Assembly: GCF_020184175.1 (NCBI RefSeq)
Contig: NC_065530.1
Span: forward strand, 56,645,260 to 56,709,259
DNA length: 64,000 nucleotides
Direction of reading: 5' to 3'
Source of the DNA: Aphis gossypii
Taxonomy: Eukaryota > Arthropoda > Insecta > Hemiptera > Aphididae
The notes beneath the pieces are model-generated. The model did not search any database. It saw nothing but the letters and a program-made list of their open reading frames with translations, and was not told the DNA's origin. Shown in pieces: positions 1 to 15,400 of this stretch. Positions within the stretch are counted from its first letter, which is position 1, and each line of letters opens with the position of its first letter. The position numbers were made by a program, and so were the translations under genes.

Positions 1-575
1 AATAATACATTGAACTCGATTGCGATCAAATTTTGCTATGCGAGTGTATAAAACGTAATATGCGTGTGGTGTGTGTACATTCTTTAGTTTGGGACAAAGT
101 AATTCTGACTAATCAATATATATATATATATATATATGTAGAATATGTATATATTATTATTATTATTATGATACCGAGCGTTTTGTTCAATTGTCTCGAT
201 GAATAACAGCGGAGGCATCCAATTGACTGTAGCACTACAAATGCTGTCGACAGTGGGTGATGACGGAGATATACGTCGTCGTCGTCACAATCGTAATTAC
301 AATAATATGTGTAGTTTCTAAAAAATAAAAAATAAATTAAAAATCGTGTAGTACGAATGTAATATATTATATATATTTCAAAATTTACGGACCTCGCCCA
401 ATTATTATTATGTGACTGCTACTAACGCTCTCGCCACACACAAAAAAAAAGTCCTGTATACATTCCATAATATACTATTATAATAACACTATAATATAAT
501 ATTATAGGCGGCGTTCTTGTATCTGCTCGTTTATCTAAAATTCGTTGATAACTAGGAAGAGAGTGAAGCAACAGC

Positions 576-657
576 AGTAGTAGTAATAGTAGTAGTAGCA
601 GTAGTAGTAGTAGTAGTAGTAGTAGTTTTAGTTGTAGTAGTTGTTGTAGTAGTACTA
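576..657. repeat. AGT/TAG trinucleotide microsatellite
   Basis: An imperfect run of AGT triplets with a few interruptions (GTT, AAT). Read on the minus strand it gives a long leucine run, which is a by-product of the repeat and not a gene. Shorter TA repeats occur at about 116-136 and ATT repeats at about 155-168. Confidence 0.9.
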
Positions 658-3600
658 AGTAGTAGCAGAGCTGATAGGTCACGACCTTTGTTAAATGGTT
701 AGCACAATAATATTATAAACTACGTTGGTGTACATTGTTTTTTGTGGGCAATAGCGTGCCGTGTGTATCTTTTATTTATATAATAATAAAGATATAATAT
801 TATACAATGTATAGATATAGATGTGTGTATGTTACATTTTAAATAATTAGGTAGGTACACGTATATCTTTTATGTTCTACGAAACACTGTAGTTACTGAC
901 ATTTCTGAAACATTTTTATATTATATTCATAAGCGCTCACGGGCATTTTTTGAAAACATGTTTGAAAAATAATGCTGTTTGCCTAATGTCTGATTTTAAA
1001 AGCCTCGATAGGGGGAGGATGTTCATACGCTCTTCTTATGTGACTAAATTTTATATCTTTACGAAGTAAAGATAAATAGTTCACGATGTAATGAATAATA
1101 AATTGTACAAATTCTTTGTTTAATTCTGGGCTCATTATAACTTTTATTCTATTTTAGAAATCGGTAGGTAGTAATTTTAATCAAAACATATTTTACCTAA
1201 TTAAAAACAAAAAAATAACTATATTATTTAAAACAAATTATCGAGTTTATGTATCAGTAGCGTACAAAATATATAACATTGATTAACACCATGGTATAGA
1301 TTATAATAATATTATTATAATCTACCGTGATTAGCACTGATTAATTAAAATAAAATCATCTCAAACTATGTAAAGTATGCTTGATTATATTAAGGATTTT
1401 TCTAAAAAAATGTATTTTAATATGGATCTTTATATCTATATATAACATTCCTATAGCAATATTAATATTATTTTACTGACCTTTTGAAGATCGATAAACC
1501 AATTTATAAATTACGTAGGTATATAAATCAAGTTGATTTGAACTATGTATAATAAGATTATTGTATGGGTAATATTTTCATACGCATTTCGCTGTTTTAG
1601 TTTTATTGGTATTTACTATTTGGTATACTAAATACTTCAAAATCAATTTTATCTTTATTTTGTCAAACCTTCGAAAATGTTGTTGAGTATGTAAATATTA
1701 ATGCGTAATTTAAAATAATTATTTTTTACTCTTAACTTAGTGTTTTATTTATAATTTTACTACTTTAGTATTCAAAATTCATACTTTATTACAGAAAAAT
1801 CTTATTATTTTAGAAATGTTGAACTGTTATTGAAGTATAAAATTAAAAATATTTGGCAGAAAACGCTGATTTATAATTTACTTATATACCTATTATTACT
1901 CACATAAATGCGCAACGTTTGGCCGAGGACTGTAATAACTATTTTGTCTTTTTAATCATTTTCATTTTGGACCTAGTAAAAGATTATTTTAAAACATAGG
2001 TATAATATGTTGTATTAAAATATGTATAAAAAAAATTCTGCTGAGTTTAAAAATCTTACATTCGAAGTGCACGTGGTATCGGAGTGATCATATATATAAT
2101 ATTATTTATTATTGACTAGTGAGGGTTACTGATAGTTAACGTAATTGTTAGACCTATACGTGGGGATGACCGCTATGGTTACAAAATAATAGATCCTTAG
2201 CAATAACCTCACATTTTGAGGTGTTAAACGCAATTTTAAAAAATTATACATTTTAATTTTATTTGTATTTCTGCAGACAATTGACTAATAATTTTTTCTC
2301 TCTGTTTTCGATCGTCAGCGAACACGTGCTTATTTATAGTATATTATAGTAATAAATAAACTAATAAAATAATGATAATAATTATAACTATGATTTTTTT
2401 TTATTATTATTATAGGTGTTTTATTATGCTTTATGGTTGAAAACAGATAGCACATATACATGCAGCTATTATCTCGTTAGATAAATGTGATTATTGTATC
2501 TTTTTAACAGAATATACTATTCCTTGTCATCACTCGAATAATTATATTATTATAATATTATATGCCTACTCAGATACTCATCGCATATTGCAGATACAGT
2601 ATATACCTATCTTATCTACCTATAGTCCTATACACATATAAATATAATAAGAGATACCAGATGTAATGCGATCGGGTTGACGGGTTCAATCAACCATTTC
2701 GTTTTGTTACTCTGATTGAATGGAGAAAATCCATTTGGAGTTTGTGCAAAAAAACCGTAAAAACCAGTTTATTGGATTTGTATTTTATTCCATACGTTAT
2801 TTTTCTTGTACGCCACCGTCATCCTGTGTAACAAAATCAAAAACCTGTTATTACTGTATACTTACCTTTTTTTTACTTTTTTTTTTTATAATCGGTCGGT
2901 CGGTTTATTCAAATCGAACCGGTCGCAGTCGTCTTTTTTTTCGTATATGCACACACAAAAGTATATCGTGACTATTATGCCCTTAAATTACTGCAGGCAC
3001 GGGGTTTAATTGTGGCCCGCTTACAAATTAAAAAAAAAATATTTAATATTATGTATATATAAACTAATAAAAAATAAACACTGAAATGTTTTCAAAAACG
3101 TATGTATAATAAATAAATCAAATGTGTACTGGTGGCATGTACAGCAGACCACCGCAGAGAGTTTTAACGACTAAATTAGGTATATATACGTGTAATATGC
3201 ATTTAACTAAATGTGTTTGGTTTTCTCTACTTATATACGTATACATATTATACGTCAGAGCGTTTATTTCGTTTACAGCCACGTCGAAGGTTTGGTTGGG
3301 ATTGTTCTACAACCAAACGATATATGTACCGAATACATGACGTAAATTAATTTTTAACCCTTCGTTTGGGGTCCAACGATTGTGAAAAGATATAAAAATA
3401 AAAACCACCCATGCACACGTAAATATCTAAGTACTATACGTATCGCATCTATATTATACGAGTCGGCATTATAATATGTGTCGGGTAAAGATTTTTCATG
3501 TATAATCGTATTATTTTTTTCTTTACAATACTAAATTATTTAGTCGTAGTGGAGTCAGTGGAGAAATACGTACGTTTTTCACTAAATGTATTCGCGTGTA

Positions 3601-5689
3601 GTTGTCAGACTATAGTTATCTATATAAGTTATCTGTGTTTGTAATAACTAATATTATACAAAATACTAGTTTAGATAGATTTATTTATTCGGCCTAACTA
3701 TCAATTAAGACTCGTTAGTAAAATCTCTTTTAAAAAATAAAAAGAGTTGTTTCTATTGACTCATGTATAGATATTTTCTCGTTCATTGAATAATTGTCAT
3801 AACTTATATAGATACTGCTATAATCAGCAGGTACTGGATATAATAAATATTTACTAAAATTACATTTGAAAACGTTATTTATATTGTATCAAATACTTAA
3901 TTTTCTTAAGTATAAATTATTATTAGTTTTATTTTATAAGATAACTCGATTGTTCATAACGGGATAAAAAACTATCGAAATTTCAGTCTAAAAATAAGGT
4001 AAATAGTTGCCTTAAGCAATAAGTGTATACATTTTTGTGCACCTGTATAATGCACAATATCATAAATTTATTCAAACATTTTAAATTTGATTAAATCGAG
4101 ATTGTCTTTTTTAATGCAAAACGCCAAAACGATATATTATATACTTTACAACTGCAATTGCAATGAGAATAAATACTTGATAACTAAAAAATGCACAAAT
4201 ATATATATATTATAATATTATAGTGTATATTATAATGTATTTATAGGTAGATTGGTGTATTATCTATAGGTACTTATTTTTGTTTGAAAACACGCCGCTT
4301 TTAAATAGATTGTTTGTATAAAGTGATTTAGTCAAGCGTCAGCAAATTTTGGCATAATCGTGTTATATTAAGGTTATTTAAAGTTGATTACTCAATCTAA
4401 AGAAAATGTTAGTTTAAACACTAATATATGTATTTATTAACATAAATAGTATTACTCTTATACAGGTATGTACTATGTACACCAAAACGAATCGTTACCC
4501 GTTTTACGTGTACGGACTGTGCATAATAATATTATGACAAATTTCTAACGCCTCAATGTGTGTATTTGGTCTAAGACGTATATACATTATCTGTCGGTAT
4601 TGTAAATGTATATATATATATATTGTTTTCAACACAGATTAAATTTATATGAATGTAGGTATAAAAAATAGATGTTTAAATTCTTATTATCACTCTTATA
4701 TTGTCGAAACGACATTTCGTATACGGTTTACCCCAAACCTCTCGATATAATATTATCATAACATAATCACTCACACCCGCATTTATATAATATATCATCA
4801 TTTATATCGTTAATAAAGTTGTCCTCACTTGTATAGGCCATGACCAAGAATAATAGGGATAACAGCCACGTTTTAATTTTTTTTTTTTTTTGAACGAGAG
4901 CATAAATATATATGTATATATTTTTGCTTTTTCCATATTGTAGTGTTTTCGTTATTTTTTTCAGGTAGGTATAATATATACAGGTAGGTACTCGTGTAGT
5001 TTTATTATTATTACCATCATCGTGTGGTAACTATAATGCTATAAGCTTATAACTACCTACCAGAAACAGCGTATTTACTGCTTCTATAGTACCTAAGTAC
5101 ATGGCACATGCAGTGAGCAGGTGAAACATACAAATTTCCCTTCGCTCTCTACTGCCTCCCACGAGCCCTCGTGTACACAATCCATTGTGCATTTTTCTAT
5201 GAAGACTTGATAATATGTGTTTACACGCTGTGTCCACGAATGCACGAACCATTGTGTTCTCGAGTTGGACAAGAATTTTTTAATAAGACATTAATTATTA
5301 GGTCGGTTAGATTTTAGATTGAAATGTATAATATTTGCAATTGCGAGAGACGACTCGTAGCAATATAATATAATTTACAATAATTAAAAGAAAGAGAGGA
5401 AAAACAAATGATAAAAAATCGATTTAGACATTTTATGATATTATTATTTTGTAGTACAAAGTGTCCTTGTTTATATATCTGTATGTATAGTGAGTAGTTA
5501 GGGCTAGCCAACGTCCACAACATTACACACAAACACATTAACACACACACAAGTATAAGTAGTTGTAGGTTGTATAATGATAATAATAATATACATAAAA
5601 TGCGTGAGTGTGTGTGAGTGCGTAGGATTCGTTTGACCTCTGATACGCTCGTGGCAATAGGATCTAAAAATAGACTAATTTATCTCAAC

Positions 5690-5706
5690 CAGTGCTTCTC
5701 AATTTT
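5690..5706. mobile_element. Possible solo hAT-type terminal sequence
   Basis: CAGTGCTTCTCAATTTT resembles the CAGTGGTTCTCAA-type ends of hAT transposons. No matching inverted end or transposase was found nearby, so this is at most a remnant. Confidence 0.25.
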
Positions 5707-6659
5707 ATTGTGAAATTTTTTTTCGCAAAAACCGAAACTTATTTTTTGATGTGGCGGTATAGCGAAGATGGTATCGGAATAATGTTTCTATACCTATATT
5801 TTTTTTAAGCCAGTTTTATTAAAACTATTTTTTATATTTGTGTTTACAGATTTGAAATGGTGACGCGTTGAATTAAGTTGCTTTCAAAAATGGAGCTGTT
5901 GGTTTGCAGGTATGCCTAATTTTATTTTATGCAACAGACTTTCATTGCTACCGGCAATTATTTGATTATTTCAACGACAAAATCAATAAATATTAATTAC
6001 ATGTTGTCACGGAAGCATTTGCATAATATTACAATAGTTTAAAAATTGCACAACTTTTTTGTAGCTTCGCGTATATTATTTGTTATGAAATTGTAACATT
6101 TAAATTTTAATTATCCATCTACTTTTAATTGTATCTAGATTTATTCATAATTGTTATAAATTATTTTATAAGTACAACTATCAAAGTGTATTGTAATTAT
6201 GCAATGAGGCAATATGGATCTCTGTTTTACGTAGATTTTACTCGTATTTCTGAGTTACATACGTACATATGTTAACTGTGTTAATTATAAAGAATTTATT
6301 TTCAACAAATAAATATTAGGTATACTCGTATATTACTATTATTGTGTCACCTATCATTAAATGATCTATATATAGACTTTTTAAACGACTATAAAAAATT
6401 ATTAGTACTTATATCTATAGTTTTTTATTTATTCAAAACAGTCAATTTAATTTTATATTATAATTTTAAATTACGGTGTGTGGCAACTCGGTTTTTATTA
6501 TAATAATTTACGTTTTATATCATTCATATTACCTTAAACGTCCTCGATCCTCAGGTTTTAAATGAAATGATTTTGCGATACTATCGTACGTTTATGTGTT
6601 TATATATATTTTCCGGTTTCATATGTATAGTTTATAATTCAACGCGTGATAACTGTTCG

Positions 6660-6679
6660 TGACGTCAGTGAGTGACTAA
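6660..6679. promoter_or_regulatory. CRE-like palindrome next to AP-1-like site
   Basis: TGACGTCA at 6660-6667 is the full palindromic cAMP-response element, followed at 6673-6679 by TGACTAA, close to the AP-1 consensus. They sit in a small G+C-richer island (about 6640-6720) about 2.7 kb upstream of the guanylate cyclase start codon. The sites are seen directly; function and target gene are inferred. Confidence 0.35.
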
Positions 6680-9402
6680 GGGGAGCTGTAGGAACCCGCG
6701 CGCAGACTGCTGGACCGTTCAAATCTATTAAAATGGGATGCAGTGTGTCCCAAATATGATCCATTATAATTTCGTTTATACAGACACAAAATATATACTG
6801 CATTTTTTCACAGCCTATAATAAGTGTCTCGCGACACATATTTGTCATGATAGTTTTTATTTCTTATATTATTATTATTAGGTATTTTTAATTTTTATAT
6901 ATAGGTATATGTGTGTAAAGAAATAATAAAATTGACGTTTGATGTTTTCACTGCATTGTTTTGTATTTTTATCCCTTCCCTACTCGAAATAAATCAAAAC
7001 GTTACGGGCGAAATGCATATAAAATTATAATTCATAAATAAGCGTATTTAAAAACGATATCATTGTACTCATAGGTATAGTGGTATACCTATATATTAAG
7101 TACGAGTTAGTTCATGTGCATACTAGGTTTAATATAAAACTATATTAAATATATCATTGACCTTTCTTCCTGTGAATTATCTATTTTATATAAACCTAAT
7201 CTGCGTAACTTTCCATCGTTAATAATATTTAATATAATTTATAAAATAAATATGTATGTGTATATATTAATTGTATTGAATATGTTATGGTTGATTGTAC
7301 GTACAAGTACTAATAATAATAGTGGTGTGATATGCACATACCTGACATTCGTTAATTGTATTGTTTCTTTCTGAACAATTTGTTTGTTTTCAAGATTAAA
7401 ATATTTCCAATTCAAATCACTCTCGTTTAAAACCGCCGTGTTTATTGTTATAAAGTTTGCTCATAAAATATGCTGATCAGTGTATAATGTAGAATTTCTG
7501 TGCATAAATAACACTAACATTATACCTAATCAGTAAATATAAATTCAAATTATTTTCATGATCACGTGCTTAATGTAATTTTATACCGTCATAATTTGTT
7601 TAATATTTAATAATATAACTTAACCTTATACACCCCTTTTACAGTGAGCGCACAGTTCTTATTTCTTATTTCATATTCTTACCTAATGAATATATTTGAA
7701 TACTATTATACTATGCTATTATCAGTTACGAATTTACGGATGACAACCCCGTATTCATCATATTATAGCGTCATATTTTTTTTTAGAAGTCGACGAAATA
7801 GATATTAATAAATAAATGTCATATCAGTCAATTTATTTTTGATATACCAATAAAAATTATCTTTTTATGATCTCTATAACATAATATTTTTTAATAATAT
7901 GATATTGAAATATATTCATGTATACCAATTTATACCTATATATATATAAAATTAAAACGTTTTCTATAACTACAAATGTCTCAATACTTAAACGGTTTTA
8001 AAAAATTTTCATCTTTAAACACCCTTATTATACTTGAGTTGTATTCAATTTTATTAAATTTGCATGAAAATTACATCATCGTACATTTAAAATATGGATA
8101 CAACTAGTATAAACTTAGAAAAAGTTACATTATTCCATATCACATTCCTTTTTCGTGTATGCTTATAAAATATGGCTAAATTAAATAAAAATATGTATTA
8201 AAAAATAAGTGTTAGATATTTTTTGAAAATGCATTATGCAGAAATATATATAACTACTCTAAATTTTATTTTCCATGTATTTTCAAAGACTAATCAATAT
8301 CGATACACTTAAATACGTGTAAATATTGTAGTTACAAAAATAAATTGCGTTGTTCGTGCAGTGAACTTATATTATTTACTGTTCATTATTATCGATTCTC
8401 AGAATTGAGTCGATACTTGATATAATAAAATATGATAATATTTGAATTATACATTGTTAGTTAATACAATTTCTGAAGAATTGTCAGTTGTTTTTTATAT
8501 TTACTGTCCCTCGATGTAGGTATATAACATGTTAGTAATATTTGTTGTTAAAAACATCGAACATATTATAGTTATATTATCGCATGTACCCAAAACTCAC
8601 ACTTAATTCGTAACGATAATAAAAATACCTTACCCTAGTCCAAAAAACAAAAAATAATAATAATATTTTTTCCTCACTATTTTACAGACTTAGAATTGTC
8701 AGCACACAATTACCTAACCTAAGTCAAAAAATTAAAGTTAAAGCACCAAATAGGTATTAAAAAAAATATTATTGTCAAATATCACTATATCGAGTACCGA
8801 AAATTGACAACCTGCTACCACTGATTCATATTTATATGAAAATAGTCATGTCATCATAATTATGCCATATATACTTCATATTGTTATAATACCTAATAAA
8901 TGACGTAAATAAAATTAAAATAGAAAATCCAATATCAACTAGCTGTTTTATCGGACTTAATCAGGCGTATTATCGGACGTAATTTAGCCATAAATATAAT
9001 TCCGAATTTGGAACGGAACAATACAACTACCAAAACATTGTCGATTCCTTTACATTCATGACGCATATAAAGGTACTGCGGTTATTCGGCCATTTTAAAC
9101 GATACAGAAAGCTGTTTCAGTGAATTTAAACATATAATTTTTTCAAATGTTTTAAAAGTAAACTAAGTTAAATCATTATTGGAGCAATATATTACCTATA
9201 TATCTTTTGTATAAGTACTTTATACGTATAATTTGACACAATATATTTGCCACCCTTAAAATGTTTGTGTTCGGAGCATAATCCTTCCTACACATGCAGC
9301 GACACCTGCATAAATTTACCTATAATACATATAGTTATTATATTTTTACCGTGGATTACGCCTATATACATTTCTAACACGTATCTGTTTCGAGCAGGTG
9401 AA

Positions 9403-12400
9403 ATGCTGAACGGTCGACCGAAGGCGGCGGTCCTAATCTTGTTGCTTGCGTTGTTCGTTCTCACCGGACCTCCTGGGACGCTGGCGGATAACACCGGCAG
9501 CTCGTCGTCCGCAGCCGCCGTCGCCAACACCACAGACGCCTACACCTCATCTACCAATACCACCACCGCCCTGACAGCCGACAACATCACCACCACCGCC
9601 TCGGCAGCTCCCAGTACTATATTACGGAATCTGACGATCGGCTATCTGACCGCGGCCAGGGGGAAATTGGACAACCGACAAGGCCTGTCAATTTCAGGAG
9701 CCTTAACTTTGGCGCTCGAGGAGGCAAGTATACCATAAAAATATACGATAATATTTTCCCCAAAACAATATATTTTAATATTTAGTCGTTTTATGATGAG
9801 AAACATGCCGTTTATGCGACTGTTTGATATACAATATGTATTTGCATTTAAATAATTACAACCTGGCCCCAGATATATTGAATTATTCTATATAAGCCTT
9901 TTTTCGAACATTTTGCTTAATGTGTTATTACTATTGCCCTTAAACCAATGTGTACACGTAAACAGCGAGCTTTGCTTCATGATCTGAAGATGGAAGATGG
10001 TAAATGCTTCTAGAACGGGTTTTTGATTTTTGATTTGTTCGCAGATCGAGGATGATCCGCACCTGTTGCCCAATGTGTCGCTGATGTTGAAATGGGAGGA
10101 CACGCATGGCGAAACAGTGCACGCGACCAAAACGATCACGCAGATGATATGCGACAAGGTGGCCGTGTTTTTCGGACCCGAGGGCAATACGTGTTATACT
10201 GAGGCAATAGTCGCGCAGGCGTGGAACATTCCAATGATTAGCTATGTGAGTACCTTAGGTTTTTTTTAGGTTGTAAACTTTTGACAAGCTCTAAATTAAG
10301 TTCCGTGTTCTAAAACAGAATATATTAGGTTCTATAAACTAAATTAGGTAGGTATGTATAGTTTCTATTGTACTATTTACTGTGCATTTATGCAAGTAGG
10401 TATACCTTTCTTTTAAAAAAACAAAAGTTGATAGAGATAACAAGACGCGTGTCCAGTGATAAATTATCTACATCATTTAAGTGTAGGTATATCATGTTAT
10501 TATGATGTACAGCACGAGTATTAAATACTATTAATAATAATAATAATATAATGATGTTGAACACACTGCGCCTACTTTTCCTCGGCCCGTTTTTCTCGCT
10601 TGATCATATTATTATTGTTGTTGTATATTATTATGTTGTCGATGTTTAATGTATATATGTCATATGTATTATTAATATATCGTAATTAAGGGTAGGCAAT
10701 TATTGATATATTTACAATCAATTGCCGGCTGCAACAGTCGAACTCACACGTGTACATCATCATATATAGATAAAGCAATTAATTGACATTCTCGATTGAT
10801 CCATTCAAATAATCAAAACTAATTATGTATCTGATTAATTAATAAAATAAGATTAACAATTAATGTACACCGAAGATAATATAATATTTATAAAAAAAAA
10901 TCTTATTATTGAAATAGTTACTATAAAATACAAGGACTATGCAAGGTTTTTATAGGTTCATTTATATATATATTTATAAAACACATTTTACAGCATTAAT
11001 GACAAATATTTTATTCTTAAATATCTTACGTGTTTCATTATTTGTTTAAAAATTTAACAAAAACTATTTTTATTTAAGGGTTTTTCAAAGATTAAATAGT
11101 GTCCTTAAAGACTTACCTATTATGTACATTTTTTCAAAAAAATTGTGGGAGATATAGTTTTTTGATTCCTTAACTATTGCTCGGACCTATACATTTTTTG
11201 CTGACAGCATATCGATAGTCCTCCGCTATAGACGTAGTTAAATTATTAATAAAATTGAACTCACTATTTCGATAGTGTACAATGTGCATACTGTAAGTTC
11301 GTGTTCTTAATAATTGTTATATTATACGCGTTGATAAACTATTTTTTATGTCTACCCTATTAATCATACTTATAGTATAAAAATAATAACGTTACGATGA
11401 AATTTAATAGTTTTATACAAACAATTCAATATCATAAAATGTTCACAAAACATATTCTAAGAACAACAAGTCAACAATATTTGAAAAGATTGATTGCTAA
11501 TAATGTATATAAGTATATTATGTTCAGCAATTTGATCGCCGTCGTGAAAATTGTTTCTTATCCATTAATCTAATAATTTGTTTGCATATACTTGTAGAAG
11601 AGGATAACACAGTGACAGTTTGACTTTCTATAATAGGTACGAGAAAATTAATAGCCTCCTCATAGGTGTTCGTATAATAATAGTATCAACTTAAAATATA
11701 TATATATAAATTAAAACATATATAGTAAAAAACAATTATATTTTAAACATGATAGTTGTAATATTTTTTTTTAGGTTCATTCGAATTATAAATTCGTTTA
11801 CATTTTTCTTTGACACGCCTATTCAAATATAACTTTCGAATTTCAATGATTCAATGTGTACCTATAATTTTTTTTTTTTTAATTACAAAACATAATTTAA
11901 ATTTTATATCTAATATATTTGTATACCCCCAAGGTCTGAAGCAATTTTGTTCTTAATATTTCTGTATTGGTTGTTAGGGTTTATATATTAATGAGATATA
12001 ATACTTGCGTATACCATTTTATACTCAATAATAATAACTATAAAAACAATACTTCACAAGGCTGTAAAAACTATGTTAAATGTTTTTTCCATTTCTAAAG
12101 GTTTAAGTTTATTTTTTTTTTTAATGGTTTATGTAACATTACTATATATTTATACAATTGTATTATAATAATTAAGCCATAACAAAAAAAAAAAAATAAT
12201 GTTATTTTATTTTATACAGCATTTTTTCTATGTGCCGTTTCATTATATTAATTGTGTAATTTGATTTGTTATTGATTTTTAACTATGTTCATCATATTTT
12301 GCATTATAATCAGAATTTTTTTTCAACCATATACTTAAATAAACAATTAAATGTAAATTATATTATCAATGATGTTTAGTGCAATGCAATATACCTACAA

Positions 12401-15400
12401 TAAGTAGGTATATGAAAATATAATACATTTATATAGGTATTGAAAATGTATATGGACTGCTGTAGTAAAATTTTTAGGATGAATATAATATCATTTTTTT
12501 ACGATTACAGTGATTAAGAGACTTCCGTGTTTATACGTATTGCTTTTTTATTTAAAAAAAAAACCATCTCAGTCCACCCACTAAACTACACTTATATCAT
12601 ACCTACTGGAAATTTTATCAATAATTTTCAATTTTTTTTTTAATTTTTTTTTATGTATACTCTTGTTAATGTTATAACTATAAGACTTAAGTAATAAAAT
12701 AAAGGAAAACATGTACTCGCTTTGTAAGTACTTCATAAGTTGGTAAATCCACTTTTATTTTTCAATTACGTTTGTGAGTACACACAAAGTGTGTTTTACG
12801 ACATTGAATACAACTCATAACGTCGTTTAAAATCTTATAACCTCCGCCAAAGTCATTAATATGAGAAGAACATAGCGTGCGTTTTATGAACGGTTAGGTT
12901 CCGGTTATTATTAGTGTTGTTTGCAAAATTTTTATATACTTTTAGTTCATCTGATGTGTAATTAAAATATACACTTTATGTACAATTCGTTTACGAAAAA
13001 AACTTATGTTTACACATAATTGCAACATTTCTTTGGTTTTTACTGTATTATTTGTATTATTATACACAACCTACTGTACTGTTTTAGTTTTTATGTATTA
13101 ACATGGTATAAATACCAATATAATATTATGTTTAATAAATTATTTTAGTTTTTCGGCCACCTAGATTAAATATTATTTAATGGATTTCATTTTGCGTGAT
13201 TTTTATTGTAAATCATTTTTTAACGTATACTCTGCTTTGTCTTTAAGTAAACTATATATTACTATAGTTATAAATTGTGCAACTTTTAAAGTATCATATG
13301 ACTTCAAATAAATAAATAAATAATATTTTTTTTTTGCATAGTTTAATACGAGCAATTAATTAATTATAATGTAAAAATTATGAAAAAACAGAATAAGTAA
13401 CTGCTGTTGTTTGAAAACATCGCCAAACTTTAGAGTTCTTATAAAAATAGTTTTTAATAAATTAATAATCTATCCGCGTGCATCAATTATTTCCCCTTTA
13501 GTTATTGTATTATTATAATTGTACAAAGTATTATTTATTATTATTTCAACATTTTCGTTTAACGGTAGGAATACTGTGAAATTACATGTCGATGCCGAGT
13601 TTACGATATTTTAACGGTATTATGTACTTAGTATATTAGAACAATAACAAAATATTATAATTTTATTATTGTCTTTTATATAGTTAATATGTTATTATGT
13701 TTTTACGGAACCCATCACAATTGTTTAACATATGCAACTGAAATGCATTTAATTGTCGTCTCTCACAACACTGAGGCCTTTTTATACTATAGAAGATACA
13801 CTATAGTATCTGCGTCTACCGATTGGGGTATGTATACCCATAGCTGGTTGACAAATAGGGTAGTCATTGTCTAACCCCAAGGTTATATTATATAACGTAG
13901 TCAACGGATGTGAAAACGAACGACGAAAAAATCTATACATAGCGTTTTGGTTAACGTGTGCTCAAGCATTTTTCAAGGTCGTTTTCTGCTATAAATAGCT
14001 GATGACAGATCTTTGTACTTTTTACCGTTTTGTTAGGTTTATGTTTTCGACTAGAAACGGCGCGCGGCCATGTGTATACAGTTGGAAGACAGCTCCCGCC
14101 GTCATTCTATAGGTATTGGTAAAGCTAAATCCTCTTATAGCTTTCTTCTCCTGTGAAAATAATTTTCGTTCCTAAATTCAAATAGTAATCATTTATGGCC
14201 AATAAAAAAATAAATATTTACTATCAAACGTTTGAGCTGTTCTAAGAAATGTATAGCGGTTTAAGCACTTGCTCGTCCTAGCGGAAAAGCGGTAGCATGG
14301 ATAATAATAACATTGATTAAATATACAAAATTACAATTTAATTAATTAATATAATATTTAATAAACGGTAGTAATGAAACTGAAGAAGGATGTTGAGTGA
14401 ACGAAATTTACGATTTTAATCGTAATTTCACGTTACAATATCTCGAAAATATTTTCGTCTTTGAATTTTGTCACGGAGGAGTTCAAACTCTGATATCCAC
14501 TTAGGTCTAAGGTTCTAGACATCAAAATTCTAATAATTTCTGCTTTTAGTAAAAATTTGTCATGTTTTCCAACACCCATTAGATAAACGGAAGTAGTAGG
14601 TATATATATATTATTATATACGACCATAGAGGAACATTTTAGTACATTTATATAATTCGCTTAAAAATTAAATTATCATAAGAGTCTACTCAACATACAG
14701 ATCACATAAGTGGGTGTCCTCACAATAGTCGTTGATTTATATAACACAAAAATTGTAGTAACGAGTCAATCTTGTTCAGATTTTCTTGTTCATAATAATA
14801 GCATTGATTTTTTATTACAGTATTATATAACATTATTTAGGTTATGAATTATTAAGTATTAGCTACTAAGAAACGATCTTAGACGACTTAGGCCTTAGGC
14901 CACCCCCTCAAGTGTGCGTAGTCTAGTTCGTACATTTTTTCTGTTTAAAGTGTTTAAGTAACAACGTTTTTTATAAACCTCAGTTATGTAATAATATACT
15001 ATAATGATGGTTACAATATAATAAATAAATATTAATTATTTTCTTTACCTTGAACGCCGTTATGTTTTTTTTAAACTTCAATTTTGTTATTTATCTTTTA
15101 TATTATTATTCATTCGCAAAGAATCTAATTATACAAAAATATAAATTGATTTCAATAGCACGTAGTATAGATAAATTTATTTGTGTTATTACTTATTATA
15201 TTAGATATTAAACACACATCACATAATTTTGTGTATAATGATAGAGCGTTTTATAAATCTTATTTTATTAAGACTTACGAATCATTTGATAGAATATTAT
15301 GCGCCGACTATAACCTAGCTATATTTAACATGTTTCAGAAATGTGCCGATTACAAAGCATCGCAAGTACCGACGTTTGCTCGAACTGAACCTCCGGACAC

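Larger units (their letters stand above)
1..9402. other. Gene-free upstream region
   Basis: No coding exon could be supported here on either strand. The open frames are short, lack family resemblance and sit in A+T-rich or low-complexity DNA. The stretch holds microsatellites, a possible hAT-type end near 5.69 kb and a CRE-like patch near 6.66 kb. Non-coding 5' exons of the downstream cyclase gene may lie here but cannot be placed from sequence alone. Confidence 0.6.

Noticed and set aside
422..682. Minus-strand open frame with a long leucine run
   Set aside because: It is a translation of the AGT microsatellite, with no conserved domain.
5551..5578. Sequence resembling let-7 microRNA (TAGGTTGTATAAT)
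   Set aside because: Only the 3' part matches; the seed differs and no good hairpin partner is visible.
13900..14110. TGGAAGAC (miR-7 seed-like) in cyclase intron 2
   Set aside because: Only eight bases match and no hairpin was seen.
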